NCBI RefSeq assembly: GCF_902148845.1
Contig: NC_043757.1
Coordinates: 18,403,842-18,467,841 of the forward strand
From: Salarias fasciatus
Lineage: Eukaryota > Chordata > Actinopteri > Blenniiformes > Blenniidae
Length of the DNA: 64,000 bases
Reading direction: 5' to 3'
Shown: in pieces, positions 1 through 17,179 of the stretch
Layout: every line of letters begins with the position of its first letter
Position numbering within the stretch: the stretch's first letter is position 1
Notes under the pieces: generated by a model
Database searches by the model: none
The model's input: only the letters and a program-made list of their open reading frames with translations
What the model was told of the DNA's origin: nothing
Translations under genes and position numbers: made by a program

Positions 1-2
1 GC

Positions 3-4261
<4,259 letters not shown>

Positions 4262-4744
4262 CTACTCATTCATGGAGCCGGCGGACGGAGACTGGCTGCA
4301 GCCCCTCTGCACGGCGCTGTTCCGTGTATGTTTACACCGCCCGGTCTGGGGGGCTATCGGCGTGTTGACAGCCTCCAAACAAACGACAGCCTACAACACG
4401 ACAGGAAACATTTCGGCTTAATGTGCCCGCTTTGCTAAACAGCGACACCCAGCGGCGCGGAGGACAATTAGATACACTTTTTAAATTGTTTCCAGCGCAA
4501 GGGGGCGCTGTTGGATTAGATTTATTTATAAATAACCCTAATGGTCTGAAGCACTGAAGTACAGAATCACCCAAACAGAACATTTGATTAATATGTCTTA
4601 CAGTCGTGGCTTGACCATATTACAATGTCATCATAATTTAAACGAAAATTTCTGAAAATAATGATAATACTTGCATTAAATGCTAAAAAAAATAAATATG
4701 ATTCACTTTATTGTGTTTTGTAAACAACAAAGTTGCTTTACAAC

Positions 4745-4940
4745 TGATATATTGTTGCCAACTCAGTAAAGTACAAATGACGTCATCGTCTACTTTAAAT
4801 ATCTGCTTATTTGCATATCGAGGTTCAATTAGGTGATGACGTCATTTAAAAATGATACATTGTTGCCACCTCTTCAGTCAGGGACGCATCATCTAACTTG
4901 CATTGCTGCTCATTTGCATATCCTGGACAAATTTAATTAA
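4745..4940. repeat. Diverged two-unit tandem repeat with CRE and POU octamer motifs
   Basis: Unit 1 starts TGATATATTGTTGCC at 4745 and unit 2 starts TGATACATTGTTGCC at 4853, a period of about 105 bases. Each unit contains ATTTGCATAT (4809-4818 and 4912-4921), a POU/Oct octamer. Perfect CRE palindromes TGACGTCA occur at 4778-4785 and 4837-4844. The block lies about 600-790 bases upstream of the hif1an start codon. Whether it regulates hif1an is inference. Confidence 0.6.
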
Positions 4941-4969
4941 ATGGTCAAAACAAGTAATTCAAGTAAATG

Positions 4970-5265
4970 TGTTAAAATAAATGGCATTACTATATTACTA
5001 TTTTTAGTAATGGGTTAACTAGATATTTACTTTTCCCAGAGTTACAACGCCATTACTGTCTCTGACTAATATGTGTGGTTCCGTTACTATAATTCACTGC
5101 TTTCAGCTTGGTTTTTTTTTCTCCACTGGACTCTAACTGAGCCGACAGTGCAGAAGTTTGTGCACAGAACGAAGGAACCTCATTGGTGCAAAATACATCA
5201 CGTCACATAACAGAGACACAGAGAGCCCCGGTCATTGAAAGGCAGCTTAAAGTAACTTGATTAAC
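4970..5265. mobile_element. Possible non-autonomous hAT-like MITE remnant
   Basis: The stretch has words typical of a common fish non-autonomous hAT repeat: TAATGGGTTAACTAG, then TACTTTTCCCAGAGTTACAA and CGCCATTACTGTCTCT, followed by GGTTCCGTTACTATAA, and an AAAGTAACTTGATTAAC stretch near the right end. No ORF is present. I could not define terminal repeats or a target-site duplication, so family and edges are tentative. Confidence 0.35.
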
Positions 5266-7547
5266 AGTGATCATTACACATTGGTGTGGTTAAACATTTT
5301 GAAATACTTTTTTGTGTTATTTTAATCATGTAGCAACAATATCACTGGAGATGATGATGAATGAAATATCTTATTTTCAAGTTATTACATTATGAGTTGA
5401 GGCTCTTTGAACGAGAATTGATGTCCATTATCGATGCTTATTAAACTATTATTCTATCACAGACAATGCCTTTTCTTTTTTTTCACCTTACTCCCTAAAA
5501 TTTCAATTTCATTTCACAGGTGAAGTTGAATCGGATGAAAATCAGAATAGCTATGACCTGAAGCAGGTCACAGTTTCACTTTTTAGCAAAACGACCAAAT
5601 TTAGCTTTCCTTGCGTTCAAGAGGACATCAAATCACATGCAACCCCCCACAGAAAAGTCCAAGAAACTCAAGAGTAAAATCAGAGATGTGATGCAATTCT
5701 TTTTTGTTGTTTTAATGATAAACTCGTATGGATAATAAAAAAAAAATGGCACATATCCTTATTATATTCCAGAACACATCTGCTTGTAGAAAATGTGGGG
5801 TCAGAGATACATACAACATGCATAGTTGCACTCAGGGACCTTTTGTGCAAATTCTTGCTCTGCAGGGTTATTCAATGCAGTTATTTTAACCTCCGTTAGG
5901 AGGCGCCAGAGATCACAAAGGTTCTGAATGAAAGGTTTCGAAAGCTGAAGCTTGAACTGGGGGGAGAGATCATCAGGACATTCCCTTGCAATCTCATCTC
6001 TTCTGAATTATGCAGTTTCAGCTTAGATTTATTACTGTACGGCCAGGAAAAGAATGCCACTTGAAGACTGACAATGTGTTGCTCAGTACAAGGGATTCCC
6101 TACAAACTCGCTAAAAACTACATTTATCTGTTTGATGAGATAGACAGTGGTGCACCTTGCCAAAATAAAGAAAGAAAAGAAATGGGAACAGTATTTTTTT
6201 TCTCTGAAATAATGTTTCCTACGGGCTCCGTAGTTTCCCAATGTAAATGAAGATTGTACAGATTGTAACATTTATTTTCACAGCAATGAGAGTTTGAAAA
6301 CAATGTGCACATGTCGATTAAATCTGTTCTTGGGCAAACTCATTTGTGAACACAGGATGCAGTATATGTGCAAGAAAAGCATAGATGTGGCAGAGTCGTA
6401 TCAAGGGAATTATGAAATAGGTATAAAATTGATTTGCGTTTTAAAAAACACCTGAAACAGTGTTTGTATCAACATGTTAGCCATGACAGCCATAGTTTCA
6501 ACTAGACACACTGTGACAATCGCCTCGCCATAAGGGAGGAAACTGTGTGCTGGATGGCCGACTCTACTACTTTTCCACCACTGAGAACAACCTTTCAACT
6601 GTTTTCCAAGGACAGACAAGGTTGGTTGCTGACAGACAAGGTTGCTGATACAAAGCTGTACAATGTGTTCTTTACACCAACGTGGATTTCTAAAGACAGT
6701 AGAACTCCATCTCTGCACTGTCAGCCACCGATAAATTGAATACACGTTCTATCGGACATTGAAGACACACTTGAGGAGAGTGGTCTCAAAGAAATGCAGA
6801 TGCTGTATCAACCTTGGGTCAATGTTTCTCAAGAAGAGTAACACAGGTTCATCAGCCTACTATTGTATCACTGTATTTCTCTATCGGGCACACCTCTCAA
6901 TGATCTGTGCAGAGTCAATGATCCACTTCTTAACTTCTTAACTACTCAGCCCTCCTTTATTTTTTTTTATTCCAAGCACGATTGCTGACATTGAAAGTGA
7001 ACCAGTTTGCAGATACCTTCTTTTTATTTTAAAACACAAGATCATCTGGTAAAATATGAGATGTGATAAAATTCTGAACTGCAGTACCATCAAGACTATC
7101 AATTTGACTGCTATCAATAATAATGATGATTCAGTATAATGTTTGAAAGATTAAAAAAAAAGAAAACAGTTAATGCTCCACCTTTAAGTACCTCCATTAA
7201 GAATGCAGAAATGGAATATAAGCATATAAATAGTTTATGACATATCGCTGGCAGACGTTACGGTGCAAATTTATAGTGATGAACTGTGTTTGTTTACGAT
7301 AACCGCCTTTCCTATGAGGATATTTTATACCGTCTTAATGCTTCCAGTCAATATCTAAATACAGATCGGCTGTTATTTGGGAAGAATTGAGGATTTTGAG
7401 TTGTTGAACAAGATCAGTAGCGCTTGTATTTGCTGCAGTTTGTAGACAACTTCCACAGCATGAAGCAAAGTCTGTTGGTTGGACTTAAACCTGCTTGATG
7501 AAGGCACACCATGCCTTCAGTTACTTTAACACTTCTGTTTTCGATGT

Positions 7548-7608
7548 TATGTGACCGGCTCCAGCACCCTGTGACAATTAGATGATGCAAATAAGATGAT
7601 GGATGAAA
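7548..7608 (+). repeat. SINE tail fragment
   Basis: GGCTCCAGCACCCTGTGAC followed by AATTAGATGATGCAAATAAG and GATGATGGATG matches the 3' end of a widespread fish SINE, whose usual end reads roughly GGCTCCAGC, CCCTGTGACCC, then a GATGGATG tail. Only the tail is left. Confidence 0.4.
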
Positions 7609-8435
7609 TTTAGCAAAAACCTTTCAATATGCTTTTCTGGAGAATTGTCGAACTTTATGTCACTCATGAGAGCTTCAGGGAGGCTGCAGACATGGGGGAG
7701 TGACTGAAATACAATGTTCTGGAATATTTTCATGCATTTCCTTGAAAATGTCTGGTAACTTAAAGAAAAAAGATGCCCTGGACACTTTTTGGACTCTACA
7801 TTTTAACAATATTCCATAATTTATTTAACTATAGTTCTGCATTTGACCCATTTGCATTAGAAGTCGCTGTAAAGAAGAAAAAAACGAAAACAAAACAATA
7901 ATGCAAAGCTTGTGAACACAAGCACCCTGGAAGTGGCTGGGTTGTCTGCAGTCCCACCTGCGCTTTGCTTGCTGCGGCATGCAAACATGTCAGGACAGCA
8001 GGTGTAAGGAGAGCGTGTACAGTATATTCAAGTGAAAGTTTTTTTTTTTTTATTGCTCTGAGTCACTTTTGTGCCTCAGGCAACGTCAGAGTTTAGTGCC
8101 GACAGTGTACAGGCCCAGACCTGAACGCATTCAACAAACAGTATACAGCATGGCTCGGAACTGAACAAACACACTTGAAAAACACAGTCAATATTTAACT
8201 ATGACGTATCGCGTGTTGCTGTTTCGGTCAGTGGGGGGATTTCTGTGACACAGCAAAATGCACCTTGCTCGGTCAACTCTGTTTAGTCAATATGACACAA
8301 GCTCAGAAATAGATGGGCAACATGTTCCTATTAATCACTTTGACCATTGCCAGACTTCAGGCGTAGATTTGAGTTGCAGGAGCTGGTTCGGGCTTCCTGC
8401 TGGGTTCCCATGCTCTGTTTCCTGTGCACATCAGT

Positions 8436-8465
8436 GAGCTGAGCTGAGCTGAGCTGAGCTGAGCT
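8436..8465 (+). repeat. (GAGCT)6 pentanucleotide microsatellite
   Basis: Six perfect head-to-tail GAGCT units lie in intergenic DNA. The motif recalls mammalian immunoglobulin switch repeats, but there is no immunoglobulin gene here and the likeness is taken as chance. Confidence 0.9.
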
Positions 8466-11400
8466 GATCCGTCTTCTTCCAGTTCTCTGCAGACACCCAC
8501 AGCCTGGTGACTGATCACCCTGGTGAGTCACAGTAAGCCTGTATCTCAGTCCGTCTGATACAAACAAACATGGGCCGACGCTGCTTCCTCCACAACAAAT
8601 AGACAAGCTGATAAGACCCTCTTAGGGAGCTACAGTAACAACGATTTCCTGATAAGTGGAGGTACCTAACAAATAGAGCAAGGGCAGGCGGTGGCAAAAG
8701 CAATAATGACTAAAAAGACGCCAAAACCTGAACAAAGAGCAGCTCCGGGTTTCACAGCTTCATGTAAACCGGAGCACACGGTGCCTGCACCGCTCATCTG
8801 TGATGGCTTTCTCTCACATTCTCCCTGACCCTCGCCCCTCTAGGTGTTGTGGGTCCAAAACCCTTAAGCCATAAATCCTATTAGCCAGGGATTCTCTGAA
8901 GCATTAAAAGTCATTTTCCCAGCTTTAATTGTTTGCATTATCACTAGCTACCTGATGATAGCGTACCTGAGAAAGCTGCAGCCTCTGCAGAGCCACTGAG
9001 ATATCTCTGAACACCCCAAACGTTAAAATCAACATCAAACCAAGATTTAAATCTGGTAACACTTGTACAGTATTATAATACAAAATGCCAAAAAATATTC
9101 TGTATATTTCATGCATATGTTTCCAGGTATCCAATTCATACAAATATATGTGTTTATTAAACATATTTAACTTAAATATTTTTCAGATATTCACAAAAGT
9201 TGACTTACCTTGGATTTAGTTTTGTTTGCATGTGGATTTTTTTTAATACCAATGTGGTTTTCATAAAAAAGAAAAACCCAAAACAAGTCAAACGGGGAGA
9301 TGATTCTAAATAAAATGTGATAATTTGAAAATGATATCTGTGGCAGGCAGAACAGGTTGAGTAATGAATAAAGGTTTAGGCTGTACACTGTTTAAGTTGT
9401 ATCTTATCTATCAGTTTTAGAATTTTGAAAAATGATAACAACACTTACCCTAACATCTCACACATGGTTGGTTGCGTTTTGGTCCATCTGAGCGTGTCTC
9501 ATTCACAACAGTTAGTTTTTATATTCTTGTATGCATTGCGTACATAAAACAAGTGCAATATATTATTTATAATAAATCTTTTAAAAATCATCAAAGTCTT
9601 GTTTTTTTTCAATAGACCTTCAATAAAACTTGAGAATTTGATTCCTATAAATGTTTAAGTGAAACATTGGAATACGCTAAGTACCCTTTTTTTCACCTAG
9701 GTATGTGTACTATATAGAAAATGTGTGTCCTCTTTTTCCCACCTTTGTGTATTTGCTTCCAGATCAGAGGTTCAAATTAATTACATAAGCTTTTGAAAGA
9801 AAGCATGTGCCTGAAATCCCAGCAGAGTTGCCTCTATCGCTGCCACCTTGGATTCATGTGCTCCAGCAGATTGAAGATGGCAGGGCCGGCCTGAGAGACG
9901 GAAGTTCAGGCCCCTCGGTCGGAGGTCGTGTCACTCTCTGGGGTGGAGGGAATCGAATGCTTCAATCATGACTGACACCGTGTGCTGTTTCACACGCCTG
10001 TTATAATTGAATGAAGTAGACATTGTTCAGATAAAAGGTATAGTATATATAGAAACAGGAGATGACACGAGACAAGTTGAGTTTTCTTGCGTGTCAGCAG
10101 GTGAGATGCACCAAAGACACTGCGCTGGTGAATAAAATCAAAGATTAAAGGTTGCAGTACACTGTAAGCATGAATTTGTTTTGTCTTTTTTCAGCGGATA
10201 TTTCTGTGCTTCTCTCAGCTGAAGCTGCAGTCCTGCAGCGGCTGACACATGCTGCCTCCAACTGAGCAATGCCCTCTTTTATCTCTGCTGCTGATGCACA
10301 GCTGAGGCCCAGAGAACAGGTGAAAGAGACCAGATTCACAAAGCAGATCTCTCACATATCCGTGTTGCAGCCTTTCTTTCAGTGATAATTTTAATACATG
10401 TGGGTTTCTGTGGGCAGACGTGGGATGATGACCGCAGCAGGTCTGACGGATTTAACCTAAAATAGTCGTAACCAAGTTTTTGCATTAACTTTTGAGGCTT
10501 GAACGCGGCATATTGCTGAAGTTCCACAGAGCCGCGGGGCAAACAGCTCGGTATGCTGGATCTTTTGTTGGCGAGAGCGTTTTGTTGCATGCCAGGCAGA
10601 GCAATCCAGTCTGCCCACAGGGGTCATCAGAGGAGAGGGTAGTTTTGATTATGATCATTATTAGGTAAATAAGATGTCAACAAGGTGTTTCCTTGACACT
10701 TCACTGAGTAAAAGGAGGAAGGTGCAGAAATGAACGCCCCCTTCTCAATGGGACCTCTAATCTCCCCTTTCAGGGGCTTCTTGTCTGAAGGGCCTCGGCT
10801 TCGGCTGCCATGTGCTAGTCTGCCTGGGCCTGGCACTTCTTACTTGCAGGTGGGGTGAGTATCCTGGCAAGCATGTGTTTATAAAACCCACTTGTTTGGG
10901 CACAATACTTGAACTAACTTCTTTTGAGTGAACAGTGTGAATCTGAGCAAAGCCTTTTCCCAAAGTCCTTTAGAAGGCGACGGCCCATTGAGAGCAGAGA
11001 AGGAGGGATTACCTTGCTCGACAGTGGTGCATTTCCGAGAGAGCTGATTAGCTCTGCATTCATTGTTAAATCGAGCAAAGGAAGGCCCTAGAGGAGTGAA
11101 AGGATCCAAATAGGTGGGCCCAGAAATAAAACAGCCACAGGAAGCCTTGCACAGGCAACCCAAAGTTTTCCCAACATTTCTTTCCCCCCCCCCCCACTCC
11201 TGAGGAAGGGCGGTGTGAAAAAGGAGATTAGCATACAAAATTAGAGGCGGGCTCATTTTTAAGGGCAACTTGCCTCATGCCCTCCACCCCCAAGGCCCTA
11301 CTCTGTCTGGACAAAGTTAATTAAACCAGTATTAAACAGTGAAGAAATTTCCAAGCGCTCAGGAGTTAGGGAGGCTCTTTGAGGATTACCAATGATGAGA

Positions 11401-12169
11401 GAGAGAACGGGAGGTATTTGTTGAGGCGAAATTGAGAAAGGCACGATAGAAGAGCGCGCTGAAAAGTTTTCTGTGCTCGTTGGTTTGCTGAGTATCCTAA
11501 CCCCAGTGGGAGCAGCGCGAAGAGCGAGGCTGTGTTTACTCCAAACAACAAGGTATTACTGTCACAGAGAGACATTGTCCTCAGGCTGAATGATACACAA
11601 TGGAAGGATTTATTGTTATACTTTAATAGAAAACAAACCACGTGGGCAACTACCAAGATAGCAAAACTAGGGAAATGTGCAATAAATTAACAATGTACAG
11701 TACAAAGTGCTTCATTTTATATACAATTAAATACATCGAGATGGGCAGCAAAGATCAAGGTGAACCAAACAACGGGAGAGCATGATGAGCCCGGAAATGT
11801 CAAAATGTGTAGGAAAATGAAACCAGAACCTGGCGGCAGCAGCAGCTGAAGCATCCAAAGATTCACTGCTGCAGATGCAGCATTCATAAAAATATTGATT
11901 AGCCAGATCAGTCATCCAACTGTTAAGGTTTAACCCCAAGATTTTTTGTGTATACATGAAAATAAATAATGTACAGTAAGTGACTTTCGTAGTAAAAAAA
12001 AAAAACTTCAAATGCCCAGAAATTTTTCCAAAAAATGATGTAAAAAAAGTATAAAAATATACCTTAAATACTTTTATACCAAAAATACTACAAAGTTTTT
12101 TTTTTTTTAGAAAAAAAAGTGAAAGTTTTCTCTCCTCCATCCTGTGGCTTTACACACACCTCACTGTCA

Positions 12170-12175
12170 TTTATT
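12170..12175 (-). terminator. Candidate poly(A) signal for wnt8b
   Basis: AATAAA on the minus strand about 120 bases past the wnt8b stop codon. It is the nearest hexamer; another lies near 11611, so the 3' UTR could be longer. Confidence 0.35.
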
Positions 12176-12295
12176 TTAAGTGTTACTTGGAGTACTTTAG
12201 CTGATTTTTTTTTTTTTTTTTTGTAGAGAATACACACTAGCCAAACACTGAGCAGTTCCTGGGTGCGGACAGCAGCTGTGAAGAGACGGAGAAGT

Positions 12296-15200
12296 TCAGT
12301 GCTTCTTCCTCAGTCGGAGGTTTTTCCGCCGGCTGCTGGCGCTCTCGTTCCTCCCCCTCTGTCCTCCTTTCTTGACACAAAAATACTTGGTGACCGTCTT
12401 TCTGCACTGCTCACACCTCACCGCGCAGCACCAGTGAAATTTGCAGTTGCAGCTCGACACCATCTCGGCTTTGCGCTCCTGCACGGCGAGCCCGCACTCC
12501 CCGCAGAGTCTCTTGCAGCTCCGCTTCTCCCACTTGCTCAGGTTCTTGCCCTTCTTGAGGCACTCGCGGCCCTCCGTGCCGGGGAGGCCCAGGGTTCGAT
12601 TCTCCAGGCAGTAGTCGGGGGAGTCTTCCAGGTGGACCAGCTCCTTGCGGGAGATGGAGCTGAAGGTCTCGGCGATGGCTCCCCGGCTGGCGGCGCTGTT
12701 GCCCGCTCCTCGCAGCAGATCCACCTTCAGAGCGCGGTGGTACTTCTCCTTCAGGTAGTTCCCCACCTCCCTGAACTCGGGCAGCTGCAGCCAGCAGGTC
12801 TGAGTGGTGCAGCTTCCCGAGACGCCGTGGCACTTGCACGTCCTCTGCATGGTCCCCTTCACAGCCTGGGGACACAGAGCGGCGACACGGGCGTTACTTA
12901 CGGTAGGCGTTCTCATGTTGTTTACAGAAATTGATCGAACTCATCAAATTCATCTTTTTTATTAATAAAATCAGACCTATGTAAGATTAAACTGGATTCT
13001 TTCCTGTTTCTTGATTGATGCGTTGTCAAATTAACATATTGTATTGTCAAAATTCCCCCAGTTAGGTTAAAATAAAACGATGAATATGATGAAAAGGAGG
13101 AATGCCAGCTTCAAGGTTCCATTGCAGAGCTTTTTTTTTGTCACCCTCAGTGTTTTTTCCTGACTTTGCCCGACACAAAACAGCTGTCGTCTGAAAGAGG
13201 GAGTTTTCTTGCGGTGAAGAGGGGATGAACTTTCTGTTGAGGTGAGGCTGAATCAAAGTTTCACAATGAGACTTATTGTCCGCCCCAGTATAAATAGGAG
13301 TATTTATTTAGCATGTTCATTATCAACATGTTTTCTGGTGTGAGAAGACCCAATGGAGAGTCCCATTGAGCGGAAAAATAAAAAAAAAAGGAGTTTTTTT
13401 CTCTCTTTATGTCCCCATTTTTTTCTGTTACAATGATGCTCCAGGTGCCGTGGGGATCCCAAGGTCCAACCGGGGGGAGCAAAGGCACCAGAAACAAAGA
13501 GCACTTCAGCTGCACGCCTGTGGTCCCCTCAGACACCCTCAGGGCCAAACAAAGACCAACATAAATGTGGGATCCTTATTGCAAGAATAAAACTAAACAC
13601 TTATTTTAAAAAGCGGAATAATACAGAATGCTGTGCAATGTCTGGCTCCCCGGGATCTTTAATTAAGCTTGCACCAGCGATCCTGAGATTCTTGAGTTGA
13701 GGTATTGTCATAAGGAGCATTCAACACTGGTAAATAGGCCCTTCTGGTACACCGAACACACTGTTATTATTAGAGGCGAGTGGCACCTCACTTATAGCGA
13801 CGTGAAAGAGATGCTTGGGTGGCACACTCAGTGTAATTCGGAGCAGGAAAGAAAAAAATTATTCAAAAGGGCCAATCAGTTGGAGGGCCATGAGAGATTT
13901 GCAAAAATTTCAACCAAGTTGCCACCCAGTGGCAAACCATACGCTTTCGACTGCATATGGATGCTACGTCTGAAACTCATCAGTCATTTCCAAGGCAGCT
14001 GAAACAGATCAACACCCACTGTACCTTGCGTCCAGCTTCATTATTATGGAGATTCATGGCCGCTCGTGCATCCTGCCCAGTCTCCAAGGCATCGACAAAC
14101 TGCTTGGAGATGGCCTCTCCGAAGCCAACGTTGTCGCTGCAGCCGCCCCACAGCCAACCGTGACCGCCTGGACGAGAAACAGAAACAGATCGAGAGCTGA
14201 CTGCTGCTCCGGCGCCTTCGGAAAGAACGAAAACAGATGTGTTTTCACACACCTCGCTGTCCATTCCTGCTGTCGTCGCAGCCGCAGTTGTCAAAGTCTC
14301 CAAGACTGCAGTTCCTGGTTAAGGTGTACATAACCCCGGCAGAGCTGATGGCATGGACAAAGGCTGTCTCCCGATTTGCTGAAAACAGAAATGCACAGAC
14401 CATCCCGTTTGAAATTAAGTAAAAAATTGGCTTGATCAGCTTTTTTTTTCTTGTTGAAGACATAAAATCCAAATTTAATAACAGTTACGCTTCTAATCTG
14501 CATCATAATGCCTTTCCAAACACATTGTTTCTTTCTCCTTGTTAATCCCTAGATATGGCACTGATTCTGATATATGCTTTGAAAGGGATTAGTCTGTTTG
14601 TTTTACTCCTAACATCAGTGGTAAGTGTAACTTCTCCAAACTCTCTGTTCACTCAGCAGTCAGCTCTATTCCACAGAGGGAGGGAAACACCTTTAGAATA
14701 CAGATCTAAAGAAAAGCATCCTTGAAAATTTTTTTTGCACTATTATTCTTTAAAAAAAAAAACGTTGAAAAGCATCACTGTGAGTTGTTTGAGCAGGCGT
14801 TAGGACTCTGAGGGACTGAAGGCTTACCGCTGCGTAGGCTGCTGTGTGTGGACAGCTGCAGAGCCCTCTCTGGGCAGTTCCAGCGGTCCCATGCAAACTG
14901 GTATTTGCACTCCTCTATGCCACTCTGAGCGCCTGCCGCCACGCTGCTCGAGTAGATCAGATACGCCTGTGGCAGCAAAATATATGATATTATATAATAC
15001 AAAGCAAAACAAACAACACAAACAGAGCGTTTCACGTCTTGTTATCAGTAGTAGAACGACTCGTAGTAGAACAGGTGTCCTGAGCGTTATGCAATTCCTC
15101 ATCTGTTGCATGCATTCAAGCTATTGCAACCAAATGTATAATACAACCCAGTAAGTAAGAAAAGCATGTTAACATATTTTTTTTCCGAGCCAAGGTGGAA

Positions 15201-16863
15201 TATTTAAAACTTTGCTTACTTTGGCTGTCCGTTAGGCTGAATTGCAGGCAGCCTCAAACTGGTTCAGCGTGTCTGATTTGTGCAGGCGTGTGTGAATCCT
15301 AAAGTGATTTAAGTGTCTATGAGAATACTTCAGGGCATTTCTGAGCTAAGTGATGGCTGGTAAAGTCTGATCTTGCAAAATGGCAGTTGAAAACACATCT
15401 CAGCCTGTTTTTATCTTCCTGGGGTTGTTGGAAGCCTTCAGCTCAAAGTCTTTTTAAAGCAATATTCACAGCAACGCTAAATTACAGCGGAGGATTGAAA
15501 ATGTGGTTAAAATGTTTTGGATTTACACAAAGTAATCTTGTCAATTTCACTGAGCAAAAAACAATGCGGGCCCACACTGACCTCCCACATTAATAAACTT
15601 TTAACTGAGCGCAATAAGTTGTTGAGCTTCTTTGAACCGGTGCGCTCCGTCCTTGGCTTTCGCCTGCCCCTCCGTCTCCTGTTCAGACTGTGTGAATGAT
15701 AATATAACTAATATGTCTCAAGTGGCCTTCAGGGAGATGGAGTACCACCTCTTTCACAGGGGTCTGGCTCGCTAATGATGACCACCCACTACAGCCCGGG
15801 CTGCCCTTGCCTCTTAACACATTCAACCCTGGAATACACAGAGCCTCTGAATAAGGTCAAGTGTACAGAGGGGGGAGAAAAAAATCACAAAAGCCAAAGA
15901 ATATCACTGTCATTGTGGCACGAAAACAGGTACTGGAGCTTGTACACACACTCGAGGTAAGACAACACAAAGAGCATGCTTTCTACCACTCTCTTTCTTT
16001 TGGGAGAAAAAGATCAAAAGGAGATTGGCTTACCTTGGGCCCAGTCATCAAGAAATTATTCACTGACCTGGAAAAGAAGACAGCTTATTCGCTCAAGGAA
16101 GCTCAGTGTCCTTTGCAAATTCCTCGGCTAACATCTCTCATTAGTGCACTTTGGAACATGTTAAACTGTCACACCAGCAGTCATACACTCCTCAGTGAAA
16201 GGTAGCGCTTGGTTTATCGAAGGGTTTGAAGAATGACAGGAGTTGATGCACTCCACCTTAAAATCCCAGTTATTAAAAATCCAGTGGATTCCTGCTCCCA
16301 ACATAATGCTGTTAGAAATATTGGACATCCATTTATCAAAAAGGACATCATGGCTACTATAAGAAATGTTCATAAATCTTGAAAAAAACACGTTAACAGT
16401 GTTGATGAGGTTGAGATAATATGCAGGCCTACCCTTTCTGGGAAAACCACTAGTTTTGGTTAAACCAAAGAGGAGGATGACTGGAAAGTCACTTTAATTT
16501 GCAGCATTGACTTAAGTGGTTTTTAAACCAGGTTTCAAACTAGGGTTCCCCACACTCAAGGTCAAGACTTAACTCACGCACCTTAAAAATACCTCTTATT
16601 AGAAAGGAATAAATAGATTTCAGTTTTTTATTTTTTTGCAAAAACTGAGTAATTAGTGTTCATGGCTCTATGTGCACACCTCTACAAACTCATTGTTCTA
16701 ATTCATTTAGACTAACAAGAGAAGATAGAAATATTGGTTGCACGTGCCAAAAAAAAAAAAAGTTATATATATTCTTTAAAAAAGTGTCTTACCAGCAGCA
16801 GCAGGATCTCATGTGAGCCAGCAGAATAAAAGCGTAGTAGAGAGTCTCGCAGTGCAGGAACAT
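12296..16863 (-). CDS. wnt8b: wnt8b, secreted Wnt ligand, complete in six coding exons
   Basis: Wnt8b is a lipid-modified secreted ligand of Frizzled/LRP receptors that activates beta-catenin signalling, chiefly in the forebrain and midbrain. Coding exons are 16793-16863, 16034-16067 (only 34 bases), 14828-14966, 14253-14378, 14025-14167 and 12296-12865. All have AG/GT borders and agreeing phases, giving 360 residues. The N-terminus is a signal peptide ending near SCCCW; next come [19 protein letters not shown], the [14 protein letters not shown] block, and [10 protein letters not shown] with Ser187, the residue that carries palmitoleate in Xenopus Wnt8. The C-terminal Cys-rich domain has [18 protein letters not shown], and the tail is basic. 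Nothing is missing. wnt8b rather than wnt8a is supported by sequence and by its neighbours scd and hif1an, which flank human WNT8B. The start ATG at 16863 begins the signal peptide. Confidence 0.97.
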
Positions 16864-17027
16864 CCTGACAGGTGAGCGGACTGAGCCTGAGCGATGGACC
16901 AGCGAGACTGAGGAGCTTCACCAGGGGCTTCCAGCATTCAAGGAGAGGGGGCTCTGAAATGGAGCTGCTCTGGTCCCAACAAGAGATTATCTGCTTAATT
17001 AAAGATTTTCCCCCGTCTTGCTCTCCC

Positions 17028-17076
17028 GGCCAATCAGAAGTATTGCGCCGAGGAGAGAGTGAAGTGATCAAAAGGG
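17028..17076 (-). promoter_or_regulatory. Probable wnt8b proximal promoter elements
   Basis: About 170 bases upstream of the wnt8b ATG a CCAAT box (GGCCAATCAG, CCAAT at 17030-17034) is followed by GATCAAAAGG at 17066-17075, which is close to a TCF/LEF site. TTAATTAA lies between it and the gene. The surrounding 16870-17170 is GC-richer than its flanks. The assignment rests on position and motif only. Confidence 0.35.
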
Positions 17077-17179
17077 CACCCTGGGCCTTCAGGGCCGGAC
17101 CAGGCTGGGCTCCCTGCCTCCATTCAGGGGCGAAGGAAGATCTGTTTAATCCCACAGGGAAAGTGTAACACTGATCCCT

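Larger units (their letters stand above)
5266..12169. other. Intergenic DNA between hif1an and wnt8b
   Basis: AT-rich sequence with homopolymer runs and no exon that I recognise on either strand. The human orthologues of this interval include SEC31B and NDUFB8; I found no trace of either. Short islands such as 6480-6960 and 10600-11330 look more complex than their surroundings, but nothing in them can be named. The GC-richer, T/C-rich part nearest wnt8b (10600-11650) could hold distal wnt8b sequence or enhancers, which would need cross-species alignment. Confidence 0.5.

Noticed and set aside
8436-8465. Immunoglobulin switch-like GAGCT repeat
   Set aside because: Only six units, with no immunoglobulin gene nearby; an ordinary microsatellite explains it.
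12263-12934. 223-codon plus-strand open frame
   Set aside because: Antisense shadow of wnt8b exon 6; the minus strand gives a perfect Wnt domain.
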